NCBI RefSeq assembly: GCF_017355785.1
Contig: NZ_JAFEWE010000015.1
Coordinates: 111,959-175,958, forward strand
Source of the DNA: Desertivirga arenae
Lineage (GTDB): Bacteria; Bacteroidota; Bacteroidia; Sphingobacteriales; Sphingobacteriaceae
Direction of reading: 5' to 3'
DNA length: 64,000 bases
Numbering within the stretch: position 1 is the stretch's first letter; the number at the start of each line of letters is the position of its first letter. Both the position numbers and the translations under genes were made by a program. Positions 19,455-27,995 of the stretch are shown piece after piece. The notes beneath the pieces are model-generated. The model did not search any database and was not told where the DNA came from. It saw only the letters and a program-made list of their open reading frames with translations.

Positions 19455-19486
19455 TTGCAAGAAATCTGCTTTTTGTTTTAAATTTG
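19455..19486 (+). promoter_or_regulatory. Promoter of the tRNA-like gene
   Basis: A -33 TTG (19455-19457) and a -7 TAAATTTG (19479-19486) are separated by 21 bp, matching the Bacteroidetes promoter layout. Transcription should start roughly 35 nt before the tRNA body. Confidence 0.65.
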
Positions 19487-19522
19487 TATCAAGCAAATAA
19501 GCAATAGCCTTTGCTTTAACAC

Positions 19523-19631
19523 TGTAGGGTGGTGAAATTGGCAGACACACCTCCTTGTCTCGGTGGCGGAGATCTTGGGAAAACCGGCAACGGCGTAACC
19601 ACTCCTTGAAGGTTCGACTCCTTCCCCTACA
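19523..19631 (+). tRNA. tRNA-like gene with very long variable region; identity unresolved
   Basis: The ends fold as tRNA: acceptor stem TGTAGGG/CCCTACA, possibly 8 bp because C19522 can pair with G19632, and a T arm GAAGG-TTCGACT-CCTTC. The D arm GTG-AAATTGGCAGA-CAC looks like that of leucine tRNAs. The best anticodon arm is CCTCC-TTGTCTC-GGTGG with one T-T mismatch, which would give anticodon GTC (19557-19559). That leaves a 41-nt variable region, against 13-20 in class II tRNAs. It can fold as GGAG/CTCC, TGG/CCA and CCG-GCAA-CGG. CCA is not encoded. A good promoter and terminator flank it, so it is probably expressed. Leu, Ser or Asp identity cannot be settled by eye. Confidence 0.6.
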
Positions 19632-19671
19632 GCTCCTTTCGTTTAATTTAGGTTTATAATTGGTTAGTTTG

Positions 19672-19698
19672 AGCAGGTGCCCATCACCTGCTTTTTTT
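19672..19698 (+). terminator. Rho-independent terminator after the tRNA-like gene
   Basis: The stem AGCAGGTG/CACCTGCT encloses CCCAT and runs into a seven-T tract. It closes a one-gene transcription unit. Confidence 0.9.
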
Positions 19699-19707
19699 AT
19701 TGAATGG

Positions 19708-19732
19708 TTTTTAAGCTAGCGTAGCTTAAAAA
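19708..19732. repeat. Perfect 11-bp inverted repeat
   Basis: TTTTTAAGCTA and TAGCTTAAAAA flank a GCG spacer. It could be a second terminator-like hairpin or a protein-binding palindrome; its function is unknown. Confidence 0.6.
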
Positions 19733-19736
19733 TAAA

Positions 19737-19763
19737 ACCGGGCTGGTCATAAACCTACCCGGT
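19737..19763 (-). terminator. Terminator of the thiE-pafA unit
   Basis: On the minus strand the stem ACCGGG/CCCGGT has an extra GG/CC pairing inside and is followed by TTTATTTTT. It lies about 55 nt after the thiE stop codon. Confidence 0.75.
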
Positions 19764-19816
19764 TGGCATAAATTTTAAGTACAAGCTCTATATTAATTCA
19801 CATGTCTCGGTCCAGC

Positions 19817-20452
19817 TTAGTAAAGCTTCTTGTACATATCTTTTAGAGCACGAGCAGGATCATCGCTTAAATTAACTGCTGCCGAAACAGCCACACCATA
19901 AACTCCAACTTCAAGCAATAATTCTATATCCGAAACAGAAACTCCCCCAACTGCTAATAAAGGAATATCTATTCCTTCATTCCTCATCTGAGAGACAATT
20001 GCCTTATATCCCTCTAAGCCCAGTAAAGGGTAATTATTAGGTTTAGTATAAGTAACCCTTAATGGGCCACATCCTACGTAATCAACCACTCCTGAAGCCA
20101 TAATTCTCCTGATGTCTTCTATCGTATTGGCTGATGCTCCTAAGGTCTTATCTTCTCCTATCTGGGTTCGAATCGAAATAAAGTCTGCATTCATATCTTC
20201 AATATGAACACCCTGAACATCCGCCATGTCTAAAAGATGAACGTGATCTGTAACGATTAAAGTTGCACCCCAATCGTCGCAAATAGTCGAAATAGTTTCC
20301 AGGTCAATAAGCAGGTCTGTTTCATTTTTACCTAAACATCTGAATTGTATCCAGTTTGCACCAGCTTCACAAGCCAACTGTACTTGCTCTACGTGGCTCT
20401 TCCCGGGCAGATCTTGTGTCAAATAATGGAATTTAGATATGTACTTTCTCAT
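19817..20452 (-). CDS. thiE: Thiamine phosphate synthase-like protein (ThiE/TenI family)
   Basis: A 211-residue TIM-barrel protein of the ThiE/TenI family. ThiE joins HMP-pyrophosphate and thiazole phosphate to make thiamine phosphate. Visible family segments are WIQFRCLGK (near residue 38), ADVQGVHIEDMNAD (near 80), DYVGCGPLRVTYTKPN (near 130; phosphate and substrate loop), LAVGGV (near 178) and GVAVSAAV (near 197). The usual GxS(T/A)H motif reads LGASANT, so its histidine is missing. TenI thiazole tautomerase is the alternative, but its catalytic histidine is not evident either. The start overlaps the stop of pafA by four bases, so it is translated from the same mRNA; no other thi gene is present. 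Confidence 0.78.
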   Translation of the reverse strand: MRKYISKFHYLTQDLPGKSHVEQVQLACEAGANWIQFRCLGKNETDLLIDLETISTICDDWGATLIVTDHVHLLDMADVQGVHIEDMNADFISIRTQIGEDKTLGASANTIEDIRRIMASGVVDYVGCGPLRVTYTKPNNYPLLGLEGYKAIVSQMRNEGIDIPLLAVGGVSVSDIELLLEVGVYGVAVSAAVNLSDDPARALKDMYKKLY

Positions 20453-22119
20453 GGCAACATCACTTCTTGTATTGATTTTCCGATATTACCATTAGGCTCC
20501 TGTATTCTAAGTAAGGCAGCAAGAGTAGGCGCAATATCAGTCATAAAGTACTGCTGCGAGGATCTTCCCTGCTTTATTCCCCAACCCATGAAAACCAGAG
20601 GTATATGAGTATCGTAAGGGTTCCAGCTACCGTGGGTAGTTCCAGTAACACTTGTTCCAGCCCCCTGGTACCATCCCGGACTCAAAATTAATTGGATCTC
20701 TCCACTTCTTTTTTCATTATAACCATTAATGATCCTGGTCTTTATTGCTTCGGGAACAGGAGCATTACCGATATTCTTAAGGTCTACTACATAAGCAATT
20801 CCTTCCTGCTTCCTATAGTGAGAAATAAGATCTTTCTTAATATTATCGATGTCAAGATTATTCTTATCGATCACATCATAATTCAAATTGATCTGATAGT
20901 TATATATACTTCTAACAATTTTACCGGCCTTATATTTTTTCTCTAGTATATTGTTAACCTCAGTAAGGTCAGTTTTTACCCCACTCATGCCAGGCCATAA
21001 ACCTGCTGGAATGTTATGATCACGAAGGAACATAGGATTATGGGCAGCACCATGATCTGCGGATAAAAATATAGTGTATTGTCCTTTACCAATAGTTTGA
21101 TCGAGGTAAGTTAAGAAACCTGCAATATCCTGATCCAGTCGAAGGTATGCATCCTCTACCTCTACAGAATTTGGTCCAAACTGGTGACCCAGGTAATCAG
21201 TAGACGAAATACTTACCGCAAGGAAGTCTGTTTCCGCACCTTTTCCCATCTCTTCATTTTTGATAATTGCTTTCGCAAAATCTAAAGTAAGTGTATTTGC
21301 AAATGGCGTACTTCTGATGGCAGCCCAATCAGAAGTTTTATTGGCCGGAATATCATGAGGAAATGCAGGTGAATCCTCCTTTTTATATTTCCCTTCATAT
21401 GCAGGAGAGTTATCAGGAGAGCTTTGTTTATATGTTTCTATAGGATAAAGGGTATTCCATTTTTGCGTCAAGTATCTATCTACGGCCCGTTGATTATTAA
21501 AACCCTTAACCCAAGCTGGTAAATCATTCATGTAATAGGTACTGGAAATCCAATTACCAGTAAGATCATCAAACCAATAAGCAGCATTTGCCGAATGACC
21601 AGCAGGTAAAATTCCGCCGCGGTCCTTCAATGCCACCCCAATCACTTTAGAACGGAAATTAGTTGCCAACTTCAGTTCATCGGTAACTGTTGTAACTAAC
21701 AAATTTCTTGGAGACATCTCCCCAGCTCTGGAACTGGTTCCTACCGACTTGACTGACGAGTCTTCCGTACAATAAGTTTGCTTACCCGTCAATTGATTAT
21801 ACCAATCGTTCCCGGCAATACCATGGATGGAGGGCACTGAACCTGTATAGATAGTTGAATGGCCGATAGCAGTAACAGAAGGAACATATGGGATATACGT
21901 ATTTTCACAGGAGAAACCTTCTCTAAGCAGTCGCTTAAAACCGTTATTGTTATACCTTTCAAAATAACGATAAAGGAAGTCCCAGCGCATTTGATCGACA
22001 ACCAAACCGACTACAAGCTTAGGCCGAGGTAAGGTTCCGACCTCTTTGGTTCGTTGTGCCTTAGCCTGAAGAAAGAAAACACTTGAAAGAAATAAAAGCA
22101 GAAGATTTCTAATTTTCAT
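20449..22119 (-). CDS. pafA: PafA-type alkaline phosphatase
   Basis: Predicted exported alkaline phosphatase of the PafA family, 556 residues. Signal peptide MKIRNLLLLFLSSVFFLQAKAQ is followed by the metal-binding VVDQMRWDFLY. Thr83 in PSVTAIGHST corresponds to the Thr79 nucleophile of the Elizabethkingia enzyme, Asn104 (AGNDW) to Asn100, and LKDRGG (Lys165, Arg167) to Lys162/Arg164. Later ligands appear in STDYLGHQFG and LSADHGAAHNP. It hydrolyses phosphate monoesters in the periplasm without the E. coli PhoA architecture. Length and all catalytic positions agree, so identity is secure. It leads a two-gene unit with thiE. Confidence 0.92.
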   Translation of the reverse strand: MKIRNLLLLFLSSVFFLQAKAQRTKEVGTLPRPKLVVGLVVDQMRWDFLYRYFERYNNNGFKRLLREGFSCENTYIPYVPSVTAIGHSTIYTGSVPSIHGIAGNDWYNQLTGKQTYCTEDSSVKSVGTSSRAGEMSPRNLLVTTVTDELKLATNFRSKVIGVALKDRGGILPAGHSANAAYWFDDLTGNWISSTYYMNDLPAWVKGFNNQRAVDRYLTQKWNTLYPIETYKQSSPDNSPAYEGKYKKEDSPAFPHDIPANKTSDWAAIRSTPFANTLTLDFAKAIIKNEEMGKGAETDFLAVSISSTDYLGHQFGPNSVEVEDAYLRLDQDIAGFLTYLDQTIGKGQYTIFLSADHGAAHNPMFLRDHNIPAGLWPGMSGVKTDLTEVNNILEKKYKAGKIVRSIYNYQINLNYDVIDKNNLDIDNIKKDLISHYRKQEGIAYVVDLKNIGNAPVPEAIKTRIINGYNEKRSGEIQLILSPGWYQGAGTSVTGTTHGSWNPYDTHIPLVFMGWGIKQGRSSQQYFMTDIAPTLAALLRIQEPNGNIGKSIQEVMLP

Positions 22120-22188
22120 TTTATAGGAATAATAAACAAATGTGAGTATTCTAGATTAAATGAACGTTAAGAACTGACTGAAAATAAA

Positions 22189-22214
22189 AAAGGCGATCCA
22201 AAAGAACCGCCTTT
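22189..22214 (-). terminator. Terminator of the rimP-nusA-infB operon
   Basis: Read on the minus strand, AAAGGCG and CGCCTTT form a stem followed by a T-rich tail, 20 nt after the infB stop. Confidence 0.85.
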
Positions 22215-22234
22215 AAATATCACTAAAAATTATA

Positions 22235-25200
22235 CTATAATTTACGCTTCACTTCTACATTTTCGTAAGCCTCAACAATGTCTCCAACTCGGATATCATT
22301 AAAGTTGTTGATATTCAGACCACATTCGTAACCAGTTGCAACTTCTTTAACATCGTCTTTAAAGCGTTTTAAAGAAGCAAGCTCGCCAGTGTAAACTACA
22401 ACTCCATCTCTTACAATACGAATCTTGCTGTTACGGTTAATCTTACCATCAAGGACCATACATCCGGCAATTGTTCCGACCTTACTGATCTTGAAGGTTT
22501 CGCGGATCTCAACGTTAGCGATGATCTTCTCTTCAAATTCAGGGGCAAGCATACCTTCCATCGCGGCTTTAACCTCATTGATAGCATCGTAGATGATTGA
22601 ATACAAGCGTATGTCAATTTCTTCCTGCTCAGCGAGCTTACGCGCACCACCTGAAGGACGAACCTGGAAACCGATTATAATCGCATCAGAAGCACTTGCT
22701 AACAATACGTCAGACTCGGAGATCTGACCCACAGATTTGTGTATGATGTTAACCTGAATTTCTTCAGTTGACAACTTCAATAATGAATCGGATAGAGCTT
22801 CGATAGAGCCATCCACGTCACCTTTAACGATGATGTTAAGTTCTTTGAAGTTTCCAATAGCCAAACGACGGCCGATCTCATCAAGAGTAATATGTTTCTG
22901 AGTACGCAATCCTTGCTCACGTTGTAATTGCAGACGCTTGTTTGCAATTTCACGTGCTTCTGGTTCGCTTTCCATAGCATTAAACTTGTCACCAGCAGTT
23001 GGCGCTCCAGACATACCCAAAACCTGAACTGGAGTAGATGGGCCTGCCTTATCTACTTTTTGACCACGCTCATTTGTTAATGCTTTAACACGACCACTGT
23101 AGCTTCCCGCAAGGATAGGATCACCCACCCTAAGCGTTCCTGCCTGGATTAGAACGGTAGTTACAATACCACGTCCTTTGTCTAATGCAGCTTCAAGAAC
23201 CGTTCCTACAGCTCGTTTATCAGGATTAGCTTTTAGATCTAATAACTCAGCTTCAAGTAATACCTTTTCTAGAAGAAGGTCTACATTTAAGCCAGATTTG
23301 GCAGAGATCTCCTGGGATTGATATTTACCACCCCAGTCTTCCACCAGGATATTCATACCAGCTAATTGCTCACGAATCTTATCAGTGTTAGCTCCAGGTT
23401 TATCAATCTTAGTAAATGCGAAGACTAACGGTACACCAGCAGCCTGTGCGTGGTTGATAGCTTCACGTGTTTGAGGCATTACACTGTCGTCTGCTGCAAT
23501 AACGATAATTGCAATATCTGTTACCTTGGCACCACGAGCACGCATAGCCGTAAAGGCTTCGTGACCGGGAGTATCCAAGAAAGTAATTCTCTTACCGTTC
23601 TCCAACTTCACTTCATAAGCCCCGATATGCTGGGTGATACCACCGGCTTCACCACCAATTACGTTAGTCTTACGGACAAAGTCAAGCAAGGAAGTTTTAC
23701 CGTGGTCAACGTGTCCCATTACAGTCACAATTGGAGCACGTGGCAATAGATCGTCCTCGTTATCTTCTTCGTCAAGGATAGTTTCCTCATCCTCTGGTTT
23801 AACAAAATCAACAGCGTAACCAAATTCGTCCGCTACGATTGTTAAAGTCTCAGCATCTAAACGCTGATTGATAGATACGAACATTCCCAGACTCATACAA
23901 GTTGAAATAACCTGAGTAACAGGAACGTCCATCATACTAGCCAGTTCATTTGCAGTAACAAACTCTGTTACTTTCAGAACTTTGGCCTGCATTTCTTGCT
24001 CTAATGCAGCCTCTTCTGCCGATTGGGCTATATCATCACGTTTCTGACGGCGAAGTTTGGCTCTCTGAGCGAATTTACCAGATTTTCCAGCACCGCTTAA
24101 ACGCGCAAGTGTTGCCTTAATCTGATCTTGTATTTCTTTATCTGAAGGTTCCTCTCTTTGAGCAGACGCAGGTCTGTTTTTAAAGTCAGGCCTACCCGGG
24201 TGATTTCCTTTAGCTGGCTGATTTTGAGCTCCGCCTCCAACGAAATTAGGACGGTTCTGACCTGGCCCTTGTGGTGGACGGTTCTGACCTGCCTGACCTT
24301 GTCCCTGGCCCTGCTGACCTTGACCTTGCTGCTGTTGACCTGCGGGTCTCACACCCTCATTGCTATCTTTACGTTTGCGTTTACGCTTATGGTCCTGACC
24401 AGCAACATTTGATGATGATGCTACAGGCTGATCTTTCTTGCGTGGAAACTGACTCGACAAATCGATTTTCCCAATCACGTTTGGACCAGTAAGACGTTGC
24501 GCTTTAGCTCTGATCACTTCATCATCTGCAGATTCATCAGCAGGAGCAGCAACTGCGGCAGGAGCTTCAGGTGCGGCTGGAGCAACAGGTGCGGCAGGAG
24601 CTTCAGCTTTCACCTCAGCCACCGGCTCTTCTACAACTGGTGCAGAAACTGGTTCAGTTTTAACCGGCTCTGGAACTTCAACCGGCTTCGGAACTTCAAC
24701 CACCGGCTCTACAGCTTTGGGTGGCTCTGGAACCTCTATTGATTTTTCAACAACCTCAGGAGCCTTCTCCGGAGTTGGAGTTGGTTCAACAGGTGGTTCA
24801 ATTTTTATTTCTGGTTCTTTTACAGGTTCAGGAGTAACAGGTTCAACCTTCGGTGTTTCAACTTTTGGTTGTTCAACCGGCTCTGGTTGAGCCGCTTCTA
24901 CCTTAGGCGCCTCTACTTCTTTCGGAGCTTCATTACGGCCTCTCCTGTTAAGAGAATCAAGATCTATTTTTCCAACTACTTTAACTCCAGGAACACTCGG
25001 TTCCTCCTGAACAGCTTGTTTTGGAGCTTCTGACTCTTCCTCTTGTGCAGCTTTTGGCTTTTCAACAGGAGGAGGGGTGAAAGTACTTGCGTTCTTTATT
25101 AAAATCTCTTTTTGTTCAAAATCAGAGCGACGAGGTTCTTGCCTTTCAGGTGCAGGAGCTGGGGCAGGTGCATCATCACGACGTATTTTACCAATTACAA

Positions 25201-25399
25201 TTTGCCGTGCTTCCTCACGGACTATCTTATCCCCCTGATACTCTTTTAAAAGAGCATTATACATTTCTTCAGTAAGCTTCGTAGTAGGTTTAGCTTCAAC
25301 TTTGAAGCCTTTCTTGTTTAATGATTCTACCGCGGTGCCAATACCGATATTCAGCTCTTTTGCAGCTTTTAGTAAATTTATATTTTTACCTTCTGACAT
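22235..25399 (-). CDS. infB: Translation initiation factor IF-2
   Basis: IF-2 positions initiator fMet-tRNA on the ribosome and uses GTP. The protein is 1,054 residues, longer than the 890 of E. coli, as in other Bacteroidetes. The N-terminal IF2_N domain ([18 protein letters not shown]) comes first. A very long Pro/Glu/Val/Lys-rich linker covers about residues 80-300, and a basic Gln/Gly-rich patch follows ([10 protein letters not shown]). The G domain starts with GHVDHGKTS near residue 560; DTPGHEAF and FTKIDKPG follow. Domain IV at the C-terminus contains [14 protein letters not shown]. It is last in the rimP-nusA-infB operon and has a terminator. Confidence 0.97.
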   Translation of the reverse strand: MSEGKNINLLKAAKELNIGIGTAVESLNKKGFKVEAKPTTKLTEEMYNALLKEYQGDKIVREEARQIVIGKIRRDDAPAPAPAPERQEPRRSDFEQKEILIKNASTFTPPPVEKPKAAQEEESEAPKQAVQEEPSVPGVKVVGKIDLDSLNRRGRNEAPKEVEAPKVEAAQPEPVEQPKVETPKVEPVTPEPVKEPEIKIEPPVEPTPTPEKAPEVVEKSIEVPEPPKAVEPVVEVPKPVEVPEPVKTEPVSAPVVEEPVAEVKAEAPAAPVAPAAPEAPAAVAAPADESADDEVIRAKAQRLTGPNVIGKIDLSSQFPRKKDQPVASSSNVAGQDHKRKRKRKDSNEGVRPAGQQQQGQGQQGQGQGQAGQNRPPQGPGQNRPNFVGGGAQNQPAKGNHPGRPDFKNRPASAQREEPSDKEIQDQIKATLARLSGAGKSGKFAQRAKLRRQKRDDIAQSAEEAALEQEMQAKVLKVTEFVTANELASMMDVPVTQVISTCMSLGMFVSINQRLDAETLTIVADEFGYAVDFVKPEDEETILDEEDNEDDLLPRAPIVTVMGHVDHGKTSLLDFVRKTNVIGGEAGGITQHIGAYEVKLENGKRITFLDTPGHEAFTAMRARGAKVTDIAIIVIAADDSVMPQTREAINHAQAAGVPLVFAFTKIDKPGANTDKIREQLAGMNILVEDWGGKYQSQEISAKSGLNVDLLLEKVLLEAELLDLKANPDKRAVGTVLEAALDKGRGIVTTVLIQAGTLRVGDPILAGSYSGRVKALTNERGQKVDKAGPSTPVQVLGMSGAPTAGDKFNAMESEPEAREIANKRLQLQREQGLRTQKHITLDEIGRRLAIGNFKELNIIVKGDVDGSIEALSDSLLKLSTEEIQVNIIHKSVGQISESDVLLASASDAIIIGFQVRPSGGARKLAEQEEIDIRLYSIIYDAINEVKAAMEGMLAPEFEEKIIANVEIRETFKISKVGTIAGCMVLDGKINRNSKIRIVRDGVVVYTGELASLKRFKDDVKEVATGYECGLNINNFNDIRVGDIVEAYENVEVKRKL

Positions 25400-25489
25400 T
25401 TAAAATTTATTACCTCTCGCTAATATTTAAACAAAAGTACGTTTTTTATATCGTTTATTAATAGCGAAACCTGAACAGTCTTCAATAAC

Positions 25490-26725
25490 CTATTCAAATT
25501 CTGCTCTTAATATATCCAGAACCTCTTTAACTGTGCTCTCTTCTAAATCCGTACGTCTAACAAGCTCATCAGTAGAAAGTTCTAAGACAGATTTCGCTGT
25601 ATCTAAACCAATACGTTTAAACTCATCAATAATCCAGCCATCAATTTCATCTGAGAATTCTTCCAGATCCACATCCTCATCGTCTTCCTCGGTTTCACGA
25701 TACACATCTATCTCATAACCAGTAAGTTTACCAGCAAGTTTAATATTGTGACCACCACGACCGATTGCTAATGATACCTGATCAGGTTTTAGATAAACTG
25801 CAGCACGTTTTTCAACATCATCCAGCTTAATTGTAGTGATTTTAGCAGGACTTAAGGCACGTTGTATATACAGAGAACTGTTATTTGTGTAGTTTATTAC
25901 GTCAATATTCTCATTTTTCAATTCACGCACAATACCATGAATACGAGAACCTTTCATACCAACACAAGCTCCAACAGGATCAATACGGTCATCGTATGAT
26001 TCCACGGCTACTTTAGCACGCTCTCCAGGTTCACGAACGATTTTCTTGATGGTGATCAATCCGTCGAAAATTTCCGGAACTTCCAGTTCGAACAAGCGTT
26101 GCAAGAATTCAGGAGCTGTACGGGAAATGATGATCTTAGGATTAGCATTCATCATATCTACTTTTAACACAACCGCTCTTACAGAATCGCCTTTCTTGAA
26201 ATAATCTGCAGGAATTTGCTCTGTTTTAGGAAGGATCAGCTCATTACCTTCGTCGTCCAGTACAAGTGTTTCCTTTTTCCACACCTGATAAACTTCACCG
26301 GTAACAATTTCACCAACCCTGTCTTTATATTTTTTGAAGATCTCGTCTTTCTCAAGCTCTAAAATCTTAGAAACCAAGGTCTGACGTGCAGCGAGAATAG
26401 CACGGCGACCAAAGCTTTCCAGGGTTATTTGCTCGATAAAATCGTCTCCAACTTCTAGATCAGGATCAATTTGACGCGCTTCAGCAAGTTCGATTTCTAA
26501 ATCATCATCTTCAGAGAATCCGTCTTCCATAACCCTTCTGGTTCTCCAGATCTCTAAGTCTCCATTGTCCGGGTTAACAATAACGTCACAATTTTCATCA
26601 GTACCGTACTTTTTACGAATCATACTGCGAAACACCTCTTCCAACACACTAATTACCGTAGGACGGTCGATGTTTTTAAAATCTTTGAATTCCTGAAAGG
26701 AATCAATCAAATTAATACTGCTCAT
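25490..26725 (-). CDS. nusA: Transcription termination/antitermination factor NusA
   Basis: NusA binds RNA polymerase and modulates pausing, termination and antitermination. At 411 residues it has the N-terminal polymerase-binding domain (IDSFQEFKDFKNIDRP), an S1 domain near residues 130-200 (GEIVTGEVYQVWKKE), and two KH domains (CVGMKGSRIHGIVRELKNE; LAIGRGGHNIKLAGKLTG). It lacks the paired acidic repeats of the E. coli protein, though the end is acidic and helical. The start is one base past the rimP stop region (gap of 1 nt), so the two are tightly coupled. Confidence 0.97.
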   Translation of the reverse strand: MSSINLIDSFQEFKDFKNIDRPTVISVLEEVFRSMIRKKYGTDENCDVIVNPDNGDLEIWRTRRVMEDGFSEDDDLEIELAEARQIDPDLEVGDDFIEQITLESFGRRAILAARQTLVSKILELEKDEIFKKYKDRVGEIVTGEVYQVWKKETLVLDDEGNELILPKTEQIPADYFKKGDSVRAVVLKVDMMNANPKIIISRTAPEFLQRLFELEVPEIFDGLITIKKIVREPGERAKVAVESYDDRIDPVGACVGMKGSRIHGIVRELKNENIDVINYTNNSSLYIQRALSPAKITTIKLDDVEKRAAVYLKPDQVSLAIGRGGHNIKLAGKLTGYEIDVYRETEEDDEDVDLEEFSDEIDGWIIDEFKRIGLDTAKSVLELSTDELVRRTDLEESTVKEVLDILRAEFE

Positions 26726-26726
26726 T

Positions 26727-27191
26727 TTATTTAAATGAAATTAACACCTTTGTTTCTGCTATCTGATCAAAAGAAATAAAGCTTTCTACCAGCTCAGCTT
26801 TCTTTCCTTTTTCTTTAACTTTTTCTTCAATTGTTATTCCTTCATCAGAAACGCTCAACAGTTTCCCTTCGCGTTTTACACCTTCTGAAAGTTTTATCCC
26901 TAAATTTCTACCGACATTCTTATCGTACTGCCTTTTCAATTTTAAAGGAGTATCGATACCTGGCGAAGAAACTTCAAGGTTATATGCATGTTCTATGGTA
27001 TTTTCTTCTTCCAGTTGAAAACCGACGTGTCTACTTATAGCAACACAATCAGAAATATCCAACCCATTATCTCCATCAACCAGAATCATCAGCGTTCCAG
27101 TTCCATGCATCTTTACATCCACAAGGAAAAGATCTGCCCTATCGGCTATCTTTTGCTCAACTAATTCACTTACCTTTTGCTCAATAGTCAT
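26727..27191 (-). CDS. rimP: Ribosome maturation factor RimP
   Basis: RimP assists 30S ribosomal subunit maturation. From ATG (MTIEQKVSELVE) it has 154 residues; the longer frame starts four codons upstream at TTG and was set aside. The family block LEVSSPGIDTPLK is present near residue 85, with NGLDISDCVAISR before it and the C-terminal SH3-like half after it. It is the first gene of the rimP-nusA-infB operon, preceded by a short leader with a terminator-like hairpin. Confidence 0.95.
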   Translation of the reverse strand: MTIEQKVSELVEQKIADRADLFLVDVKMHGTGTLMILVDGDNGLDISDCVAISRHVGFQLEEENTIEHAYNLEVSSPGIDTPLKLKRQYDKNVGRNLGIKLSEGVKREGKLLSVSDEGITIEEKVKEKGKKAELVESFISFDQIAETKVLISFK

Positions 27192-27206
27192 AATCTGTTG
27201 CAAAAT

Positions 27207-27235
27207 AAAAGAGGGGACAAATTGCCCCCTCTTTT
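27207..27235 (-). promoter_or_regulatory. Terminator-like hairpin in the rimP operon leader
   Basis: On the transcript AAAAGAGGGG pairs with CCCCTCTTTT across a nine-base loop and continues into ATTTTG. It lies between the promoter and the rimP start codon, where it can act as an attenuator. NusA-dependent autoregulation is a plausible but untested role. Confidence 0.6.
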
Positions 27236-27246
27236 CAGAATAAATG

Positions 27247-27254
27247 CAAAGATA
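27247..27254 (-). promoter_or_regulatory. -7 promoter element of rimP-nusA-infB
   Basis: Minus-strand TATCTTTG is a perfect -7 match, 55 nt upstream of the rimP ATG. No clear -33 TTG was found at the expected distance. Confidence 0.65.
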
Positions 27255-27352
27255 AATATTTTTTGGAAAGATGGAAATGGAATTATTGTGTTATTTTAAC
27301 ATGGAAAGGGACAGTTCATCATACCAAGTTAAGATACACCAATGCCTCCTTC

Positions 27353-27426
27353 AGTCCATACTCAGTCTATAATAAGTCCATAATGAGTCTATGTAATATT
27401 AAAATTCTATGGACTCACCATAGACT
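27353..27426. repeat. Six 8-bp repeats spaced 11 bp apart, four direct and two inverted
   Basis: AGTCCATA, AGTCTATA, AGTCCATA and AGTCTATG begin at 27353, 27364, 27375 and 27386, exactly 11 bp apart. Inverted copies TATGGACT (27408) and CATAGACT (27419) are also 11 bp apart. The gap 27255-27646 around them has no credible gene; only this array stands out. Confidence 0.7.
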
Positions 27427-27646
27427 CAATATACAATCACCTTGCGCTAAAGAAAGCCTTGGTAACCCTTTGAACGCGGAATAAATACCAGAAGTTAAAT
27501 GCAGTAGATTGCCATGCGAGTATCTGATAGCCAAGCTGACTAGCTTTTCAAAGTAAATCTTTCGACCTTCGCTCAAGCCCTTTTAGTTTTACTATATAGA
27601 TTTTAGAACTAATATTGTGGCGAATTGTATTTCTTATTTTTACATC

Positions 27647-27979
27647 ATGAAGTTTATAATTGAAATATTATTGATTGGCGTTGCTGTATCCATAGCAGCA
27701 TTTTTAATTCCGGGCGTGCAGGTTAGCGGATTCTTTTCAGCTATCATCGCGGGAATACTAATAGGCGTAGCCAATGCTACCATTGGCAGCATATTACGAC
27801 TTCTCACCTTCCCGATCAACCTGATGACATTGGGCTTAATGTCATTTATCATCACAGTATTGATGGTACTACTGGTAGATCACTATATGACTGGCTTTAA
27901 TACTTCAGGCTTTATAGCCGCTCTTATTTTTGCGCTGGTGCTATCTGTAGTTAAGATGATTATTGGAATTTTTAAATAA
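27647..27979 (+). CDS. Phage-holin-superfamily-IV (YvlD-like) membrane protein
   Basis: A 110-residue protein with four hydrophobic segments, matching the YvlD/'4 TMS phage holin, superfamily IV' family common in non-phage chromosomes. The family-like segment FPINLMTLGLMSFIITVLMV lies near residues 55-75. Start is the ATG of MKFIIEILLIG; a GTG ten codons upstream is less likely. TATTTTTA, one mismatch from the -7 consensus, ends five bases before the ATG. The cellular role of the family is uncertain. It converges with the aminopeptidase gene. Confidence 0.82.
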   Translation: MKFIIEILLIGVAVSIAAFLIPGVQVSGFFSAIIAGILIGVANATIGSILRLLTFPINLMTLGLMSFIITVLMVLLVDHYMTGFNTSGFIAALIFALVLSVVKMIIGIFK

Positions 27980-27995
27980 TCCCTGGCTCTTGCTA

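Noticed and set aside
24158..24742. Several forward frames opposite infB
   Set aside because: They reflect the biased codon composition of the Pro/Glu/Lys-rich IF-2 linker on the other strand.
27263..27484. Forward 73-codon frame
   Set aside because: It runs through the 11-bp repeat array; the translation is low-complexity noise and there is no start context.
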